NCBI RefSeq assembly: GCF_001456935.1
Contig: NZ_KQ758487.1
Span: 51,070 to 115,069 of the forward strand
Direction of reading: 5' to 3'
Source of the DNA: [Bacillus] enclensis
GTDB taxonomy: Bacteria; Bacillota; Bacilli; Bacillales; Bacillaceae_B
DNA: 64,000 nucleotides
Shown: positions 9,578 to 17,988 of the stretch, in pieces
Position numbering within the stretch: the first letter of the stretch is position 1
Layout: each line of letters starts with the position of its first letter
The notes under the pieces: generated by a model
What the model saw: only the letters and a program-made list of their open reading frames with translations
Database searches by the model: none
What the model was told of the DNA's origin: nothing
Program-made: the position numbers and the translations under genes

Positions 9578-9754
9578 TATGGCGGGTTGTCGCTTATTTC
9601 CTCGGAAATTGTCGGAATTGGGGAGATAGGAGTTTCAGGTATAGGGAGAGGGGGGAGCCCGGATTCCTCCTAATCGTGGTGGAGCCTGCGTTTTATTCGG
9701 CATCTGACGAGCGGTGGGCCGTTCATAGAATCGTTAAATTAATCTTATATGATA

Positions 9755-9784
9755 TTGGTTTCTGCAATTTTATCTTGGTATAAT
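9755..9784 (+). promoter_or_regulatory. Sigma-A promoter of the 67-residue membrane protein gene
   Basis: -35 TTGGTT at 9755-9760, an 18-base spacer, and extended -10 TGGTATAAT ending at 9784. An in-frame ATG at 9783 overlaps this -10, which argues against it being the translation start. Confidence 0.7.
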
Positions 9785-9821
9785 GGTGAAAGAGTTTGTG
9801 GATAGACGAAAGGAGCTTGTT

Positions 9822-10025
9822 ATGCTTTCTTCATTTGTATTGAATTTGTTTTTGTACTTTCCAGAAGATAAGACAGAATATATCCCGGCCGCAATTTGGA
9901 TGGCGATCTTTTTCATATTAACAATATTGACATTCCGTTTGATTAAAAAGGTTTCAAAGAAGGAAGAGCTTAAGACGAAAGCAATCGAAGACGAAATCAG
10001 GCAGAAGAATCGGGGAACTGAATAG
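9822..10025 (+). CDS. Small single-pass membrane protein, unknown function
   Basis: A 67-residue protein with a hydrophobic N-terminus (MLSSFVLNLFLYFP), one strong transmembrane segment at about 21-40 (IPAAIWMAIFFILTILTF) and a charged Lys/Glu tail predicted to be cytoplasmic. ATG 9822 is preceded by AAAGGAG at good spacing. I do not recognise the family. It has its own promoter and terminator, which supports a real gene. Confidence 0.7.
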   Translation: MLSSFVLNLFLYFPEDKTEYIPAAIWMAIFFILTILTFRLIKKVSKKEELKTKAIEDEIRQKNRGTE

Positions 10026-10034
10026 CAGTGAGAG

Positions 10035-10066
10035 CACACCGGGATGTGATGCCGGTGTGTTTTTTT
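10035..10066 (+). terminator. Terminator after the 67-residue membrane protein gene
   Basis: CACACCGG at 10035-10042 pairs with CCGGTGTG at 10052-10059, followed by seven T. Confidence 0.88.
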
Positions 10067-10111
10067 ATTGTCGGGGTCAGGATGTGGTGGGCGGGGGCAA
10101 AGTTTCGAGTT

Positions 10112-10235
10112 TGTGTCGATATATGTAGAATTGTCGGTAAGTGGCTGATTTTTGCAGGTGAAATCAAATTTCGTTGATATCTCTTCAAAAATTGCTGATA
10201 AACTTTCAAAAACGTTGATTAACATAAATCCCTCC
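10112..10235. repeat. Highly degenerate array with 20-22 base period
   Basis: A TTG/CTG core recurs near 10112, 10132, 10153, 10175, 10196 and 10216. The stretch 10127-10140 is the exact reverse complement of 25081-25094 (TTACCGACAATTCT), linking it to the arrays at 25 kb. The region 10067-10350 otherwise shows no gene. Confidence 0.55.
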
Positions 10236-10350
10236 TAAACTCCCTAAACCATTTATAACCCCCTCCCTGAAAATCCTCTTCCTGTAAGAATACTTTCCCT
10301 CCAACTAGTCAAAAATGGAGAATGAGTATGTACATTTGGAGGAATCTGAG

Positions 10351-10884
10351 ATGAAAAAGAATATGTTATTATACATATCCATGGCGTCGGTGCTTCTCGG
10401 GGCATGTGCCATTGAAAATCCGAAGAAGATGGAAGTCGATATGAAAAATGAAACGGGTGATTCGCTCGGGAAGGTGATCCTGCAGGAGGTGGCGGAAGGG
10501 GTGGAAGTGGACCTTGATCTTGAAGGGCTGCCGCCGGGAGAACACGGCATCCATTTTCATGAAAAAGGAGTGTGCAAGCGTCCGGATTTCGTAACTGCGG
10601 GCAATCATTTCAATCCGGATGATAAAAAGCACGGCCTGCTTCATCCCGAAGGAGCCCATGCCGGCGATCTGCCGAATATCATCGTGGAAGATGACGGGGT
10701 TGCGAAGGTGAAACTGATGGCGCCTATCGTGACGATGACGAAAGGAAAGACCTCTTTGTTTACGAAAGACGGCACCTCCCTGATCATCACCGAGAACAAA
10801 GATGACGGTATGACGCAGCCGTCAGGGGATTCCGGGGCAAGGATCGCCTGTGGTGAAATCGCGAAGGAAAAAGAGAAGAAGTAA
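10351..10884 (+). CDS. Cu/Zn superoxide dismutase-like lipoprotein (YojM family), one Cu ligand missing
   Basis: A membrane-anchored protein of 177 residues with lipobox LGAC (Cys19) and a Cu/Zn-SOD fold. Ligand positions seen are His68 and His70 (HFH), the bridging His86 (NHFNP), His94, His103 and Asp106 (HAGDLPN), the disulfide pair Cys75/Cys167 and the active-site Arg164 (SGARIACG). The fourth copper ligand, normally His in the IIHE/VVHE motif, is Thr147 (LIITENKDD). By memory B. subtilis YojM keeps that His but lacks two others. Full dismutase activity is therefore doubtful. I chose ATG 10351 because GGAGG lies eight bases upstream. A strong terminator follows. Confidence 0.88.
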   Translation: MKKNMLLYISMASVLLGACAIENPKKMEVDMKNETGDSLGKVILQEVAEGVEVDLDLEGLPPGEHGIHFHEKGVCKRPDFVTAGNHFNPDDKKHGLLHPEGAHAGDLPNIIVEDDGVAKVKLMAPIVTMTKGKTSLFTKDGTSLIITENKDDGMTQPSGDSGARIACGEIAKEKEKK

Positions 10885-10900
10885 AAATTAGAAATGAGAA

Positions 10901-10940
10901 AAGCCCTCTGGACCGATGTTTCGGTGCAGAGGGCTTTTTT
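10901..10940 (+). terminator. Terminator after the SOD-like gene
   Basis: AAGCCCTCTG pairs with CAGAGGGCTT around a 16-base loop and ends in TTTTTT. It may also serve the convergent patB gene. Confidence 0.9.
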
Positions 10941-10980
10941 CTGTGCAACTAAATCAGTCCGACTGGGGCAATAGAGCCGA

Positions 10981-12147
10981 TCATCCAAGTGCCTTTCGCA
11001 GTCTTTCCAGTCCATCCATCAATATTTCACGCGGACAGGCGATGTTCATCCTCACAAAGCCTTCGCCGCCTTTTCCGTATTTAGGTCCGGATTCGAGCCC
11101 CAATCTGCCTTTTTCAAGCAAACGCTCCTTCAGTTCATCGTCTGTGAGGCCAAGCTTGCTGCAATCGATCCATAGGAGATAGGTTCCCTGTGGTTCAACA
11201 AGGTGCAGGTCAGGCAGATGTTCATCGATAAATGATTTTGTGATGGCGGCATTTTCGGCCAAATAATCCAGGATGTTTTCAAGCCATTTTTCTCCGTGGC
11301 GGTAGGCGGCTTCCATGCCGGTGATACCGAATGTGTTCAGGGTGAAGAAGCCCTGCTTTTTATGGACGCCTGCGATTTTTTCTCGGAAGTCCTTGTTCGG
11401 TGTGATCATGGCTGATGCCTGCAGACCTGCCAGGTTAAAGGTTTTGCTTGGTGCGATGAGGGTGATGGTCTTATCCGCATCGCTTTCATCGAGGGATGCA
11501 ATCGGGATATGGGTATGCTCTTTGTAAACGAGATCGGAATGTATTTCATCCGAAACGATAATGACATTGTATTTCTTACAGAGTTCTGACATCTTGGTCA
11601 ATTCCCCGCGTGTCCATACACGCCCGCTCGGATTGTGCGGGTTACAGAGCAGGAAGACTTTAACCCCTTTTTTCAATGATTCTTCAAAGTCCTCGAATGA
11701 AATGCTGTATGTGCCGTTTTCATAGGTGAGCGGAGCATTTTCGATGACGCGGCCGTTTTCCTCGGTCATGTTGAAGAACGGCGTATAGACAGGGGATTGC
11801 ACCAATACTTTGTCACCGGGTTCCGTCAATGCCTGAATGATTGTTCCGATAGCCGGTACAACACCCGGACTGTACTGCAGCCAGTTCTTATGTATATCCC
11901 AGCCGTGCCTCTTCTTGACCCACCCGGTAATCGCTTCCGCTGGTCCTTCCCCAACAAAGGTATAACCGAAAATTCCATGTTCCAATCGGTTCTTGAGGGC
12001 ATCCGTCACCTCTGCAGGGGGAAGGAAATCCATATCCGCCACCCACATCGGGAGTACATCTTCTTTTCCGAATACCGTCTTGGTCATATCCCATTTGACA
12101 GAGGAGGTCCCTTTTCGATCAATTATTTTTTCAAATCCACTCAACAT
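10981..12147 (-). CDS. patB: PLP-dependent C-S lyase (PatB/MalY family)
   Basis: Cystathionine beta-lyase-type enzyme of the cytoplasm that releases homocysteine or thiols from C-S substrates using pyridoxal phosphate. It is a fold-type I aminotransferase of 388 residues (B. subtilis PatB 387). Visible are CNPHNPSGR (carboxylate and cofactor contacts), VSDEIHSDL (Asp stacking on PLP) and APSKTFNLAGLQ with the Schiff-base Lys; the C-terminus has GPKYGKGGEGFVRMN. Two adjacent ATG codons exist; the second (12147) is better spaced from AAAGGGG. In B. subtilis patB sits beside kinB-kapB, so its position here near kapB is ancestral, but kinB is absent. Confidence 0.92.
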   Translation of the reverse strand: MLSGFEKIIDRKGTSSVKWDMTKTVFGKEDVLPMWVADMDFLPPAEVTDALKNRLEHGIFGYTFVGEGPAEAITGWVKKRHGWDIHKNWLQYSPGVVPAIGTIIQALTEPGDKVLVQSPVYTPFFNMTEENGRVIENAPLTYENGTYSISFEDFEESLKKGVKVFLLCNPHNPSGRVWTRGELTKMSELCKKYNVIIVSDEIHSDLVYKEHTHIPIASLDESDADKTITLIAPSKTFNLAGLQASAMITPNKDFREKIAGVHKKQGFFTLNTFGITGMEAAYRHGEKWLENILDYLAENAAITKSFIDEHLPDLHLVEPQGTYLLWIDCSKLGLTDDELKERLLEKGRLGLESGPKYGKGGEGFVRMNIACPREILMDGLERLRKALG

Positions 12148-12372
12148 CATTAACCCCTTTCCGGCTGAAAAATTAATAAACACCTGAAGCTTTCAAGCGG
12201 TTCAAATCACCGGCAGCTTCTGGATCACACATATACTAGTTTCATCTTATTATGTAATTCGAAAAGTTGAAAATGATTTGTTTGTCAGTTTATGAAGGAG
12301 CCGCGCATGATTGAATGTTGCACTAAGCGGCGCGGATCCTATACTTAACATAATAGATGCAAGGTCTTCCCT

Positions 12373-13275
12373 TTACGTTTCACTCAGGAGGGCAGAGGGG
12401 ATTCCCTTTTCAAACTGCTGACGTTCCTGCCTTACGTAGCCTTCTGCTTCAGAGTTGATGAATTGCCGGATATGTCCCAGCACTTCTTCAGGCTTTTCTT
12501 CGGGAACCAGATGTCCTGTATCATTCAATACGACAAGCTTTGATTGAGGAAGGTCCCCCGCAAGCCTGTGGCCGGTCGAGAGCGGCACCACCCTGTCATG
12601 CTCACCCCAGACGAGCAGGCAGGGGGTCTCTATTTTCTTCAATTCCCGGATGGACAGGTCTCCTTCCCGGTCCCGTATCATGCGGGTCAGTGCTTTAAAT
12701 ATGTCATCTTCAAGGAATGGCTTCATATAGCCGAACATCATTTCATCATCGATGAGATCTCTGTTGTGAACGACATTCTCAAGGTTTTTGCGGATCCCGG
12801 AACGGGTCAGCCAGAGCTTTACATACAGGTGGAAAAGAGGAATGCGGCTTGCCATCATGACGGGCCATTTCATTTTTTTCAGATATCCTGAACTGCACAG
12901 GAGAATGCCTTTATCGACGAGCGAAGGTTCTTTCTTCATAACATTCAGTGCAATCTGTCCACCCATTGAATGTCCGGTCAGGTGGATATTACGTACGTTA
13001 AGGTGGTCGAGCAGTGAAATGACAGTAGTGGCAAGATTGTCATAGGAATAGATGAAACGCTTGGATTTGTCGCTGCTTCCGAATGGGGGTAGATCAATCG
13101 AAACGACATTATACGTTTCTTTCAAAAGAGGAGTCAGCCGTCTGAAACTGAAAGATGAAGATAGAAATCCATGTAGAAGAACGAAGGTTTCGGAGGCTGT
13201 CGGGTGCTGGTGGTATTCATAATAAACTTGGGCTCCATTCACATTTACCGTTCTTGCAAAATCGTTTTCCTGCAT
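12373..13275 (-). CDS. yugF: Alpha/beta-fold hydrolase (YugF family)
   Basis: A 300-residue serine hydrolase of unknown substrate. LLHGFLSSSFSFR near residue 33 gives the oxyanion strand, GHSMGGQ near 100 the nucleophile elbow with Ser, WGEHDRVVP near 225 the acid Asp, and DTGHLVPEEKPEE the catalytic His. There is no signal peptide, so it is cytoplasmic. The symbol rests mainly on position: yugF lies next to alaR-alaT in B. subtilis too. It is divergent from alaR. Confidence 0.85.
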   Translation of the reverse strand: MQENDFARTVNVNGAQVYYEYHQHPTASETFVLLHGFLSSSFSFRRLTPLLKETYNVVSIDLPPFGSSDKSKRFIYSYDNLATTVISLLDHLNVRNIHLTGHSMGGQIALNVMKKEPSLVDKGILLCSSGYLKKMKWPVMMASRIPLFHLYVKLWLTRSGIRKNLENVVHNRDLIDDEMMFGYMKPFLEDDIFKALTRMIRDREGDLSIRELKKIETPCLLVWGEHDRVVPLSTGHRLAGDLPQSKLVVLNDTGHLVPEEKPEEVLGHIRQFINSEAEGYVRQERQQFEKGIPSALLSET

Positions 13276-13400
13276 GATTCGTCACTCCCCTGAAAGTGGT
13301 TTTATCGTATTTTACCCTTTTTCAGCTATTTAACACCTTTTTACAATTTGATTTCAGAATAGCAAAAACCGGCAGGATCTCTTTTTATTTCTGCAGCTTC

Positions 13401-13409
13401 TGCTATAAT
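13401..13409 (+). promoter_or_regulatory. Extended -10 promoter element of alaR-alaT
   Basis: TGCTATAAT lies 34 bases before the alaR start; no good -35 is present, which is usual for extended -10 promoters. Confidence 0.6.
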
Positions 13410-13442
13410 GGTACCATTTAGGTGATATGAAGGAGGAGCATT

Positions 13443-13943
13443 ATGCAGCTTAGCGGATTGGAGCTTGATTTACTTAGGATATTACAGAAGGATGCCAGAA
13501 TTTCATCAGAGAGTCTGGGAAAGATGCTTCAAGTATCATCTGAAGAAGTGGAAAACACCCTCGAAAAGCTTGAGAAGGAAAACATTTTGGTCCGATACAG
13601 CTCGATTGTGGATTGGTCAAAGGTCGAGGGGCATGAAGGTGTAACCGCGATGATCGACGTCAAGGTGACTCCCAAGCGGGGCGTCGGCTTCGATGAAGTG
13701 GCCCAGAGGATATATCGATACAAAGAGGTTAAAAGCGTGTATCTCATGTCGGGTGCCTATGATCTGTCGGTGACGGTGGAAGGGCGGTCCATGAATGAAG
13801 TAGCGAAATTTGTGTCAGAGAAACTCTCTACGCTGGATTCAGTCATTTCCACCACGACTCATTTTCAGCTGAAAAAATATAAGCATGACGGCACCATCTT
13901 CGGTGATGCCCAAGAAGACAAGCGGATTGTGGTGTCGCCATGA
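13443..13943 (+). CDS. alaR: Lrp/AsnC-family regulator of alanine aminotransferase (AlaR)
   Basis: A 166-residue DNA-binding regulator. It has an N-terminal winged helix-turn-helix (about 1-60, starting LSGLELDLLRILQKDARIS as in AsnC proteins) and a C-terminal RAM ligand-binding domain with the VKSVYLMSGAYDLSVTVEG strand pair. In B. subtilis AlaR is the positive regulator of alaT. Its stop overlaps the alaT start by four bases (ATGA), so the two are translationally coupled. AAGGAGGAG precedes the ATG. Confidence 0.93.
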   Translation: MQLSGLELDLLRILQKDARISSESLGKMLQVSSEEVENTLEKLEKENILVRYSSIVDWSKVEGHEGVTAMIDVKVTPKRGVGFDEVAQRIYRYKEVKSVYLMSGAYDLSVTVEGRSMNEVAKFVSEKLSTLDSVISTTTHFQLKKYKHDGTIFGDAQEDKRIVVSP

Positions 13944-15109
13944 CGACCAAGACATCCTATATAGCGAAGTCGGTGGAGAACCTTAAGCCGTCAGGCATCC
14001 GCCGATTCTTTGATCTGGCAGCCAATATGGAAGGTGTCATCTCACTTGGGGTGGGGGAACCGGATTTCATAACATCCTGGACGGTGAGGGAAGCGGCCAT
14101 CCTTTCATTGGAGCAGGGTTTCACATCTTATACGGCGAATGCCGGGCTGCTGGAACTGCGTGAAAAAATAAGTGGATATATGAAGAATGGCTATGGAGTC
14201 GAGTATGATCCCAACACTGAAATCATTGTGACAACAGGGGCGAGTCAGGCACTGGATATCAGCATGCGCGCCATCATCGATCCGGGTGATGAAGTGGTGG
14301 TCGTCGAGCCTGGATTCGTATCGTATGTCCCGCTTGTGCAGCTCGCAGGCGGAACACCCGTCACGGTTGAAACAAAACCTGAAAATGGATTTAAACTCAC
14401 TGCCGAAGAACTGGAGGAAGCGATTACCGAAAGGACGAAGGCTGTTCTTCTGTGCTCGCCGAATAATCCGACAGGTACCGTGTTGGAACGGGAAAATCTT
14501 GAGGAGATAGCAGAAGTCATCCGACATCATGACCTTGTCGTGCTGTCTGATGAAATTTATTCAGAGCTTGCCTATGACGAAGGGCATGTTTCAATTGCGT
14601 CCCTCTCCGGCATGAGGGACAGGTCAATCGTCATCAACGGATTCTCAAAAGGATTTGCAATGACCGGATGGAGACTCGGTTTTATTTGCGCACCGGTTGA
14701 AATTGCTGCCCCGCTGTTGAAAATCCATCAGTATGCGATGATGTGTGCTTCGACCCCTGCACAATATGCTGCAGTCGAGGCGCTTGATAAAGGAATGGAA
14801 GAAGTGCTTGAAATGAAGCGAAGCTACCGCCATCGCAGACATTATTTTGTTGATTCCCTGAATGAAATGGGACTCGGGTGTCATCTTCCGGGAGGGGCAT
14901 TTTATGCATTCCCGTCAGTAGCCAAAACCGGACTGTCATCAGAAGAATTTGCAGAAAAACTTTTAATGGAAGAAAAGGTGGCAGTCGTTCCCGGCAATGT
15001 GTTCGGCAAAGGCGGGGAAGGACACATCAGGTGCTCCTATGCGTCTTCGATGGAACAGCTGCAGGAAGCGGTGAAGCGGATGAAGAGGTTTGTTGAGAAT
15101 CATAGTTAA
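13940..15109 (+). CDS. alaT: Alanine aminotransferase (AlaT)
   Basis: PLP-dependent class I/II aminotransferase, assigned to alanine degradation and synthesis by its pairing with alaR. It has 389 residues. Key sites seen are GVGEPDF near the N-terminus, TTGASQALD (cofactor loop), CSPNNPTGTV, LSDEIYSELAYD, NGFSKGFAMTGWRLGF with the Schiff-base Lys, and the substrate Arg in GHIRCSYASS. Sequence alone shows an aromatic/alanine-type aminotransferase; the alanine assignment comes from gene context. Confidence 0.93.
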   Translation: MTTKTSYIAKSVENLKPSGIRRFFDLAANMEGVISLGVGEPDFITSWTVREAAILSLEQGFTSYTANAGLLELREKISGYMKNGYGVEYDPNTEIIVTTGASQALDISMRAIIDPGDEVVVVEPGFVSYVPLVQLAGGTPVTVETKPENGFKLTAEELEEAITERTKAVLLCSPNNPTGTVLERENLEEIAEVIRHHDLVVLSDEIYSELAYDEGHVSIASLSGMRDRSIVINGFSKGFAMTGWRLGFICAPVEIAAPLLKIHQYAMMCASTPAQYAAVEALDKGMEEVLEMKRSYRHRRHYFVDSLNEMGLGCHLPGGAFYAFPSVAKTGLSSEEFAEKLLMEEKVAVVPGNVFGKGGEGHIRCSYASSMEQLQEAVKRMKRFVENHS

Positions 15110-15114
15110 AGGAG

Positions 15115-15148
15115 AACCAGGTGCCAATTTTTTGGTGCCTGGTTTTTT
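15115..15148 (+). terminator. Terminator of alaR-alaT
   Basis: AACCAGGTGCCAA at 15115-15127 pairs perfectly with TTGGTGCCTGGTT at 15132-15144, followed by a T run. Confidence 0.95.
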
Positions 15149-15342
15149 CGTTATGGAAGATTCCGGGCAAAAAAAATAGGACGATTCAATAATCGTCCAA
15201 CAAATGAAAACAAAAGGGGGAATACTTAGAAAGCTTAGTTTCAGTATGAACCGTTTTGAAGACTTATATACATAAAGTTTGAAATTAATTTTGAATTTGT
15301 CCAGCCCCGGCGGATGTAGACAATAAGCCGCTTCCGCTTTTC

Positions 15343-15702
15343 TTATTCATATTTCACTTCGTACAGCATTTGCATGACGCGGAGAAAATCTTCTTCTGAG
15401 AATTCCTTCGCTTTTCTTAGGATGAGCTTGGTCCGTTTTGGACCGATTTCTTTAATCAGCTGCTCGATTTCAGAATCGATTCCTGAAGGATGATGATTGA
15501 CTTCTTCGCGCTCCAGAAGTTCAGAAGCGGGAATGTCAAGAACCGTCGACAGCTTCAGGATGGTCTGTGTATCGGGAATCTGTTCATTGTTCTCATACTT
15601 CTCGATAGTACTTGCGCCCAAACGCGCCTTAAAGGCTAACTCGCGCTGAGAGATATTGCGATCTTCCCTGACTCTCTTTAAATTCTCACCAAAGTGTGAC
15701 AT
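15343..15702 (-). CDS. XRE-family helix-turn-helix regulator
   Basis: A 119-residue DNA-binding protein. The HTH occupies about residues 5-62 (ISQRELAFKARLGASTIEKY is the recognition unit). A charged C-terminal region with LIKEIGPKRTKLILRKAKEF may mediate dimerisation. GGGAGGGATCC lies before the start. It is transcribed alone after the terminator of the SNF transporter gene. Its target is unknown. The region 15149-15342 holds no gene. Confidence 0.88.
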   Translation of the reverse strand: MSHFGENLKRVREDRNISQRELAFKARLGASTIEKYENNEQIPDTQTILKLSTVLDIPASELLEREEVNHHPSGIDSEIEQLIKEIGPKRTKLILRKAKEFSEEDFLRVMQMLYEVKYE

Positions 15703-15794
15703 CCTGGATCCCTCCCAATGATCATAGTTTCTTCTTACTTCTATTTTATCACCGGCTGGAAATAATTAGACGTTGGATCCTTGAACATTGTGTT

Positions 15795-15838
15795 AAAAAA
15801 ATCCCGTCCTGCACACCTTACAGTGCAGGACGGGATTT
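15795..15838 (-). terminator. Terminator after the SNF transporter gene
   Basis: AAATCCCGTCCTGCAC at 15799-15814 and GTGCAGGACGGGATTT at 15823-15838 form a perfect 16-bp stem with a T run on the minus strand. Confidence 0.95.
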
Positions 15839-15845
15839 CATTGGT

Positions 15846-17174
15846 TCAGGATAAGAATACCAATACAATCGCCACTGGAACGATGTAGCGAAGCAGGATG
15901 ATCCAGGCGTTGAACATGCCACTTGATATGGAGGAACCCTGCTGAATTTCGTGCCGGACGTCCTCCCTTTTCAAGCGGTAAGAGACAAAAATGCTGATGA
16001 GGAGTGCGCCGATCGGAAGGCCGAAGCTGCTCGTGATATAGTCTGCGAAATCAAAGAAATTCCGGCCGAGCAGGGTGAAGTCACCCAATACCCCGAATGA
16101 CAGGGCACTTGGAATTCCAGCGGTGAATACGAGGAATCCCATCAGCCACGTATATGGCATCCTCTTTTTTTGATTTCCTTTTGTAATGGCGGCGACACCG
16201 ATTTCAAGTATTGAAAATGCAGATGTCAGCGTTGCAAACAGCAGGAGGATTAAAAATACGGTCAGAAAGATCCCGCCGAAAGCTATTTCATTAAAGACGG
16301 CAGGCAGAACGACAAAGGCGATCCCGGGCCCTTCGTCAGGCTGGAATCCCAGTGCATAGACAGACGGGAAGATCACCAGTCCTGCCAGCAGGGAAATGAA
16401 AATATTCAATCCAGTTACGGAAATCGCCGAACGCGGCATACTGTCCTCCTTTGAAAGGTAGGACGCATAGGTCACCATGACGGACAATCCCACCGTCAAC
16501 GAGAAGAAGGCCTGTCCAAGCGCAAGCAGGGCTGTTTCACCCGTCAGGTAGCTCCAGTCGGGGACCAGCAGGAACCTGACCCCTTCCATTGCACCTTCAA
16601 GGGTGAGCGAGCGAGCCATAAGAATAAGAAATAAAATGAATAAAGACGGCATCATATAGCGGCTGGCACGTTCTATCCCTTTTTGGATCCCGCCCTGCAC
16701 GACCATGACTGTCAGGACGATGAATATTGCTTGTGTGATCAAGATTTCCCACGGGTTTGCAATGATGTTTTCAAATAAGGCTCCGTATTGTTCCTGGGTT
16801 TTACCGGAAAGTCCCCCTGTAAAGCTTCTAACAAGGTAAGAAAGGATCCATCCACCCACGACACTATAAAAAGAAAGGATGATAAAGGAAACAATCGTAC
16901 CGAGATAGCCGATCAAATGCCAGGCTGTTCCGGGTGCCAGCTTCTTATAAGAAGTAATGGCATCGGCCCCGGTCCGTCTGCCGATCACAAACTCAGCAAG
17001 CAAAATCGGTGTGCCGATCAAAATGGTGAAAATGATGAAAAGGAGAAAGAAGACCCCTCCGCCGTTTGCCCCGGCCATATATGGGAATTTCCAAATGGCC
17101 CCGAGGCCGATCGCAGACCCCGCAGCAGCCAAAATAAATCCAATTTTCGAAGACCATTGTTGTTTCTTTGACAT
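15846..17174 (-). CDS. Sodium:neurotransmitter symporter (SNF) family transporter
   Basis: A Na+-coupled amino-acid-type symporter with the LeuT fold, 442 residues and about 12 helices, close in length to B. subtilis YocR and YhdH (about 445-450). The family signature at the N-terminus is visible: SKIGFILAAAGSAIGLGAIW followed by KFPYMAGANGGGVF, which forms the unwound Na+ and substrate site of helix 1. Substrate unknown. A GAAAGGAGC site precedes the ATG. Confidence 0.92.
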   Translation of the reverse strand: MSKKQQWSSKIGFILAAAGSAIGLGAIWKFPYMAGANGGGVFFLLFIIFTILIGTPILLAEFVIGRRTGADAITSYKKLAPGTAWHLIGYLGTIVSFIILSFYSVVGGWILSYLVRSFTGGLSGKTQEQYGALFENIIANPWEILITQAIFIVLTVMVVQGGIQKGIERASRYMMPSLFILFLILMARSLTLEGAMEGVRFLLVPDWSYLTGETALLALGQAFFSLTVGLSVMVTYASYLSKEDSMPRSAISVTGLNIFISLLAGLVIFPSVYALGFQPDEGPGIAFVVLPAVFNEIAFGGIFLTVFLILLLFATLTSAFSILEIGVAAITKGNQKKRMPYTWLMGFLVFTAGIPSALSFGVLGDFTLLGRNFFDFADYITSSFGLPIGALLISIFVSYRLKREDVRHEIQQGSSISSGMFNAWIILLRYIVPVAIVLVFLS

Positions 17175-17501
17175 GTCGATGCTCCTTTCAGAAAACTATT
17201 TTTTAAGGATTAAAAACAAAACGATTTTTCCATACTACTATGTTTTACAAGGAGTGTACACAGGAGTTTTAAATGTTCAATATATTTTAAAAATGGTTGT
17301 AAATGTAATGATTTCATGGATTTTTCAAAAAGATCGGGATCCCTTCAGAAATAGTATGGTTGAAAGCACTTTAAATCATGAAAAAACTCCTATTTTATTG
17401 AAAATTTAAAAACGGGCTGGAAAAGTTAGAAAAGTATAGTATACTAATGGTAACAACACGTTCACAAATTGGACAAAAATTCGACATTAATTAGTCAAAA
17501 T

Positions 17502-17515
17502 TGTAAGCGCTTAAA
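17502..17515 (+). promoter_or_regulatory. cre-like CcpA site
   Basis: TGTAAGCGCTTAAA matches the B. subtilis cre consensus TGWAARCGYTWNCW except for A at the penultimate C. It lies in the leader 17 bases before the start of the 98-residue membrane protein gene. The region 17175-17501 upstream is AT-rich with no gene. Confidence 0.55.
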
Positions 17516-17531
17516 TCAGGAGGGATCAATT

Positions 17532-17828
17532 ATGGATATGTTTATGGTGTATTTATTCGTTGCCACGGCCACTCCTTTATTTTTATGGATCGAGCACCGG
17601 AAGTGGGCATTGATCCACATTCCATTTTTACTCGCATTATGGGCGATCTTCATTTATTACGTAGCTGTTCCTGAAATGGGAGGGTGGGGCCACGTTACAT
17701 TCTGGAGCCTGTTTGTCTTTAACTTTGCTTTCGCTCATTTCGCAGCGTTCTGGTTATATGCTGCTCCGTACATGAGAAAGCACAGGAAGAAAATGATGGA
17801 AATGCGCAAATTTAACACTGAAAAATAA
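17532..17828 (+). CDS. Small three-helix membrane protein, unknown function
   Basis: A 98-residue hydrophobic protein with three predicted transmembrane segments (about 3-20, 28-46 and 55-78, the last rich in Phe and Ala) and a strongly basic Met/Lys tail. ATG 17532 is preceded by AGGAGGGATCA. I do not recognise a family. The cre-like site just upstream suggests control by carbon source. Confidence 0.72.
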   Translation: MDMFMVYLFVATATPLFLWIEHRKWALIHIPFLLALWAIFIYYVAVPEMGGWGHVTFWSLFVFNFAFAHFAAFWLYAAPYMRKHRKKMMEMRKFNTEK

Positions 17829-17858
17829 ACCCTCGGCTCATGGGGGTTTATTTTTTTT
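17824..17858 (+). terminator. Terminator after the 98-residue membrane protein gene
   Basis: AATAAACCC and GGGTTTATT form the stem, followed by a run of T; it overlaps the stop codon. Confidence 0.85.
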
Positions 17859-17920
17859 GCCTCCAATCCCCAATGGTAGAATGGAAAGTGCGTATAAGAT
17901 TTAAAAAATTTCCTCTTTTA

Positions 17921-17947
17921 TGAAACAATATCCAATCCTGAAGCGTT
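17921..17947 (+). promoter_or_regulatory. Candidate ECF sigma autoregulatory promoter
   Basis: TGAAAC at 17921-17926, 17 bases, then CGTT at 17944-17947. This resembles the ECF promoter pattern TGAAAC-N16/17-CGTM. It lies 42 bases before the chosen start of the ECF sigma gene. Confidence 0.55.
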
Positions 17948-17988
17948 ACATAGTTAAGAAGAGCAGTATGGAAGGAGAGTTTACCGAA

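Noticed and set aside
9783..9821. ATG 9783 as start of the small membrane protein
   Set aside because: The ATG overlaps the -10 hexamer TATAAT, so it would not be in the transcript; ATG 9822 has its own ribosome site.
17920..17988. Longer ECF sigma start at ATG 17920
   Set aside because: It overlaps the ECF-like -35 and has no ribosome site; GTG 17989 has AAGGAGAG and gives a normal length.
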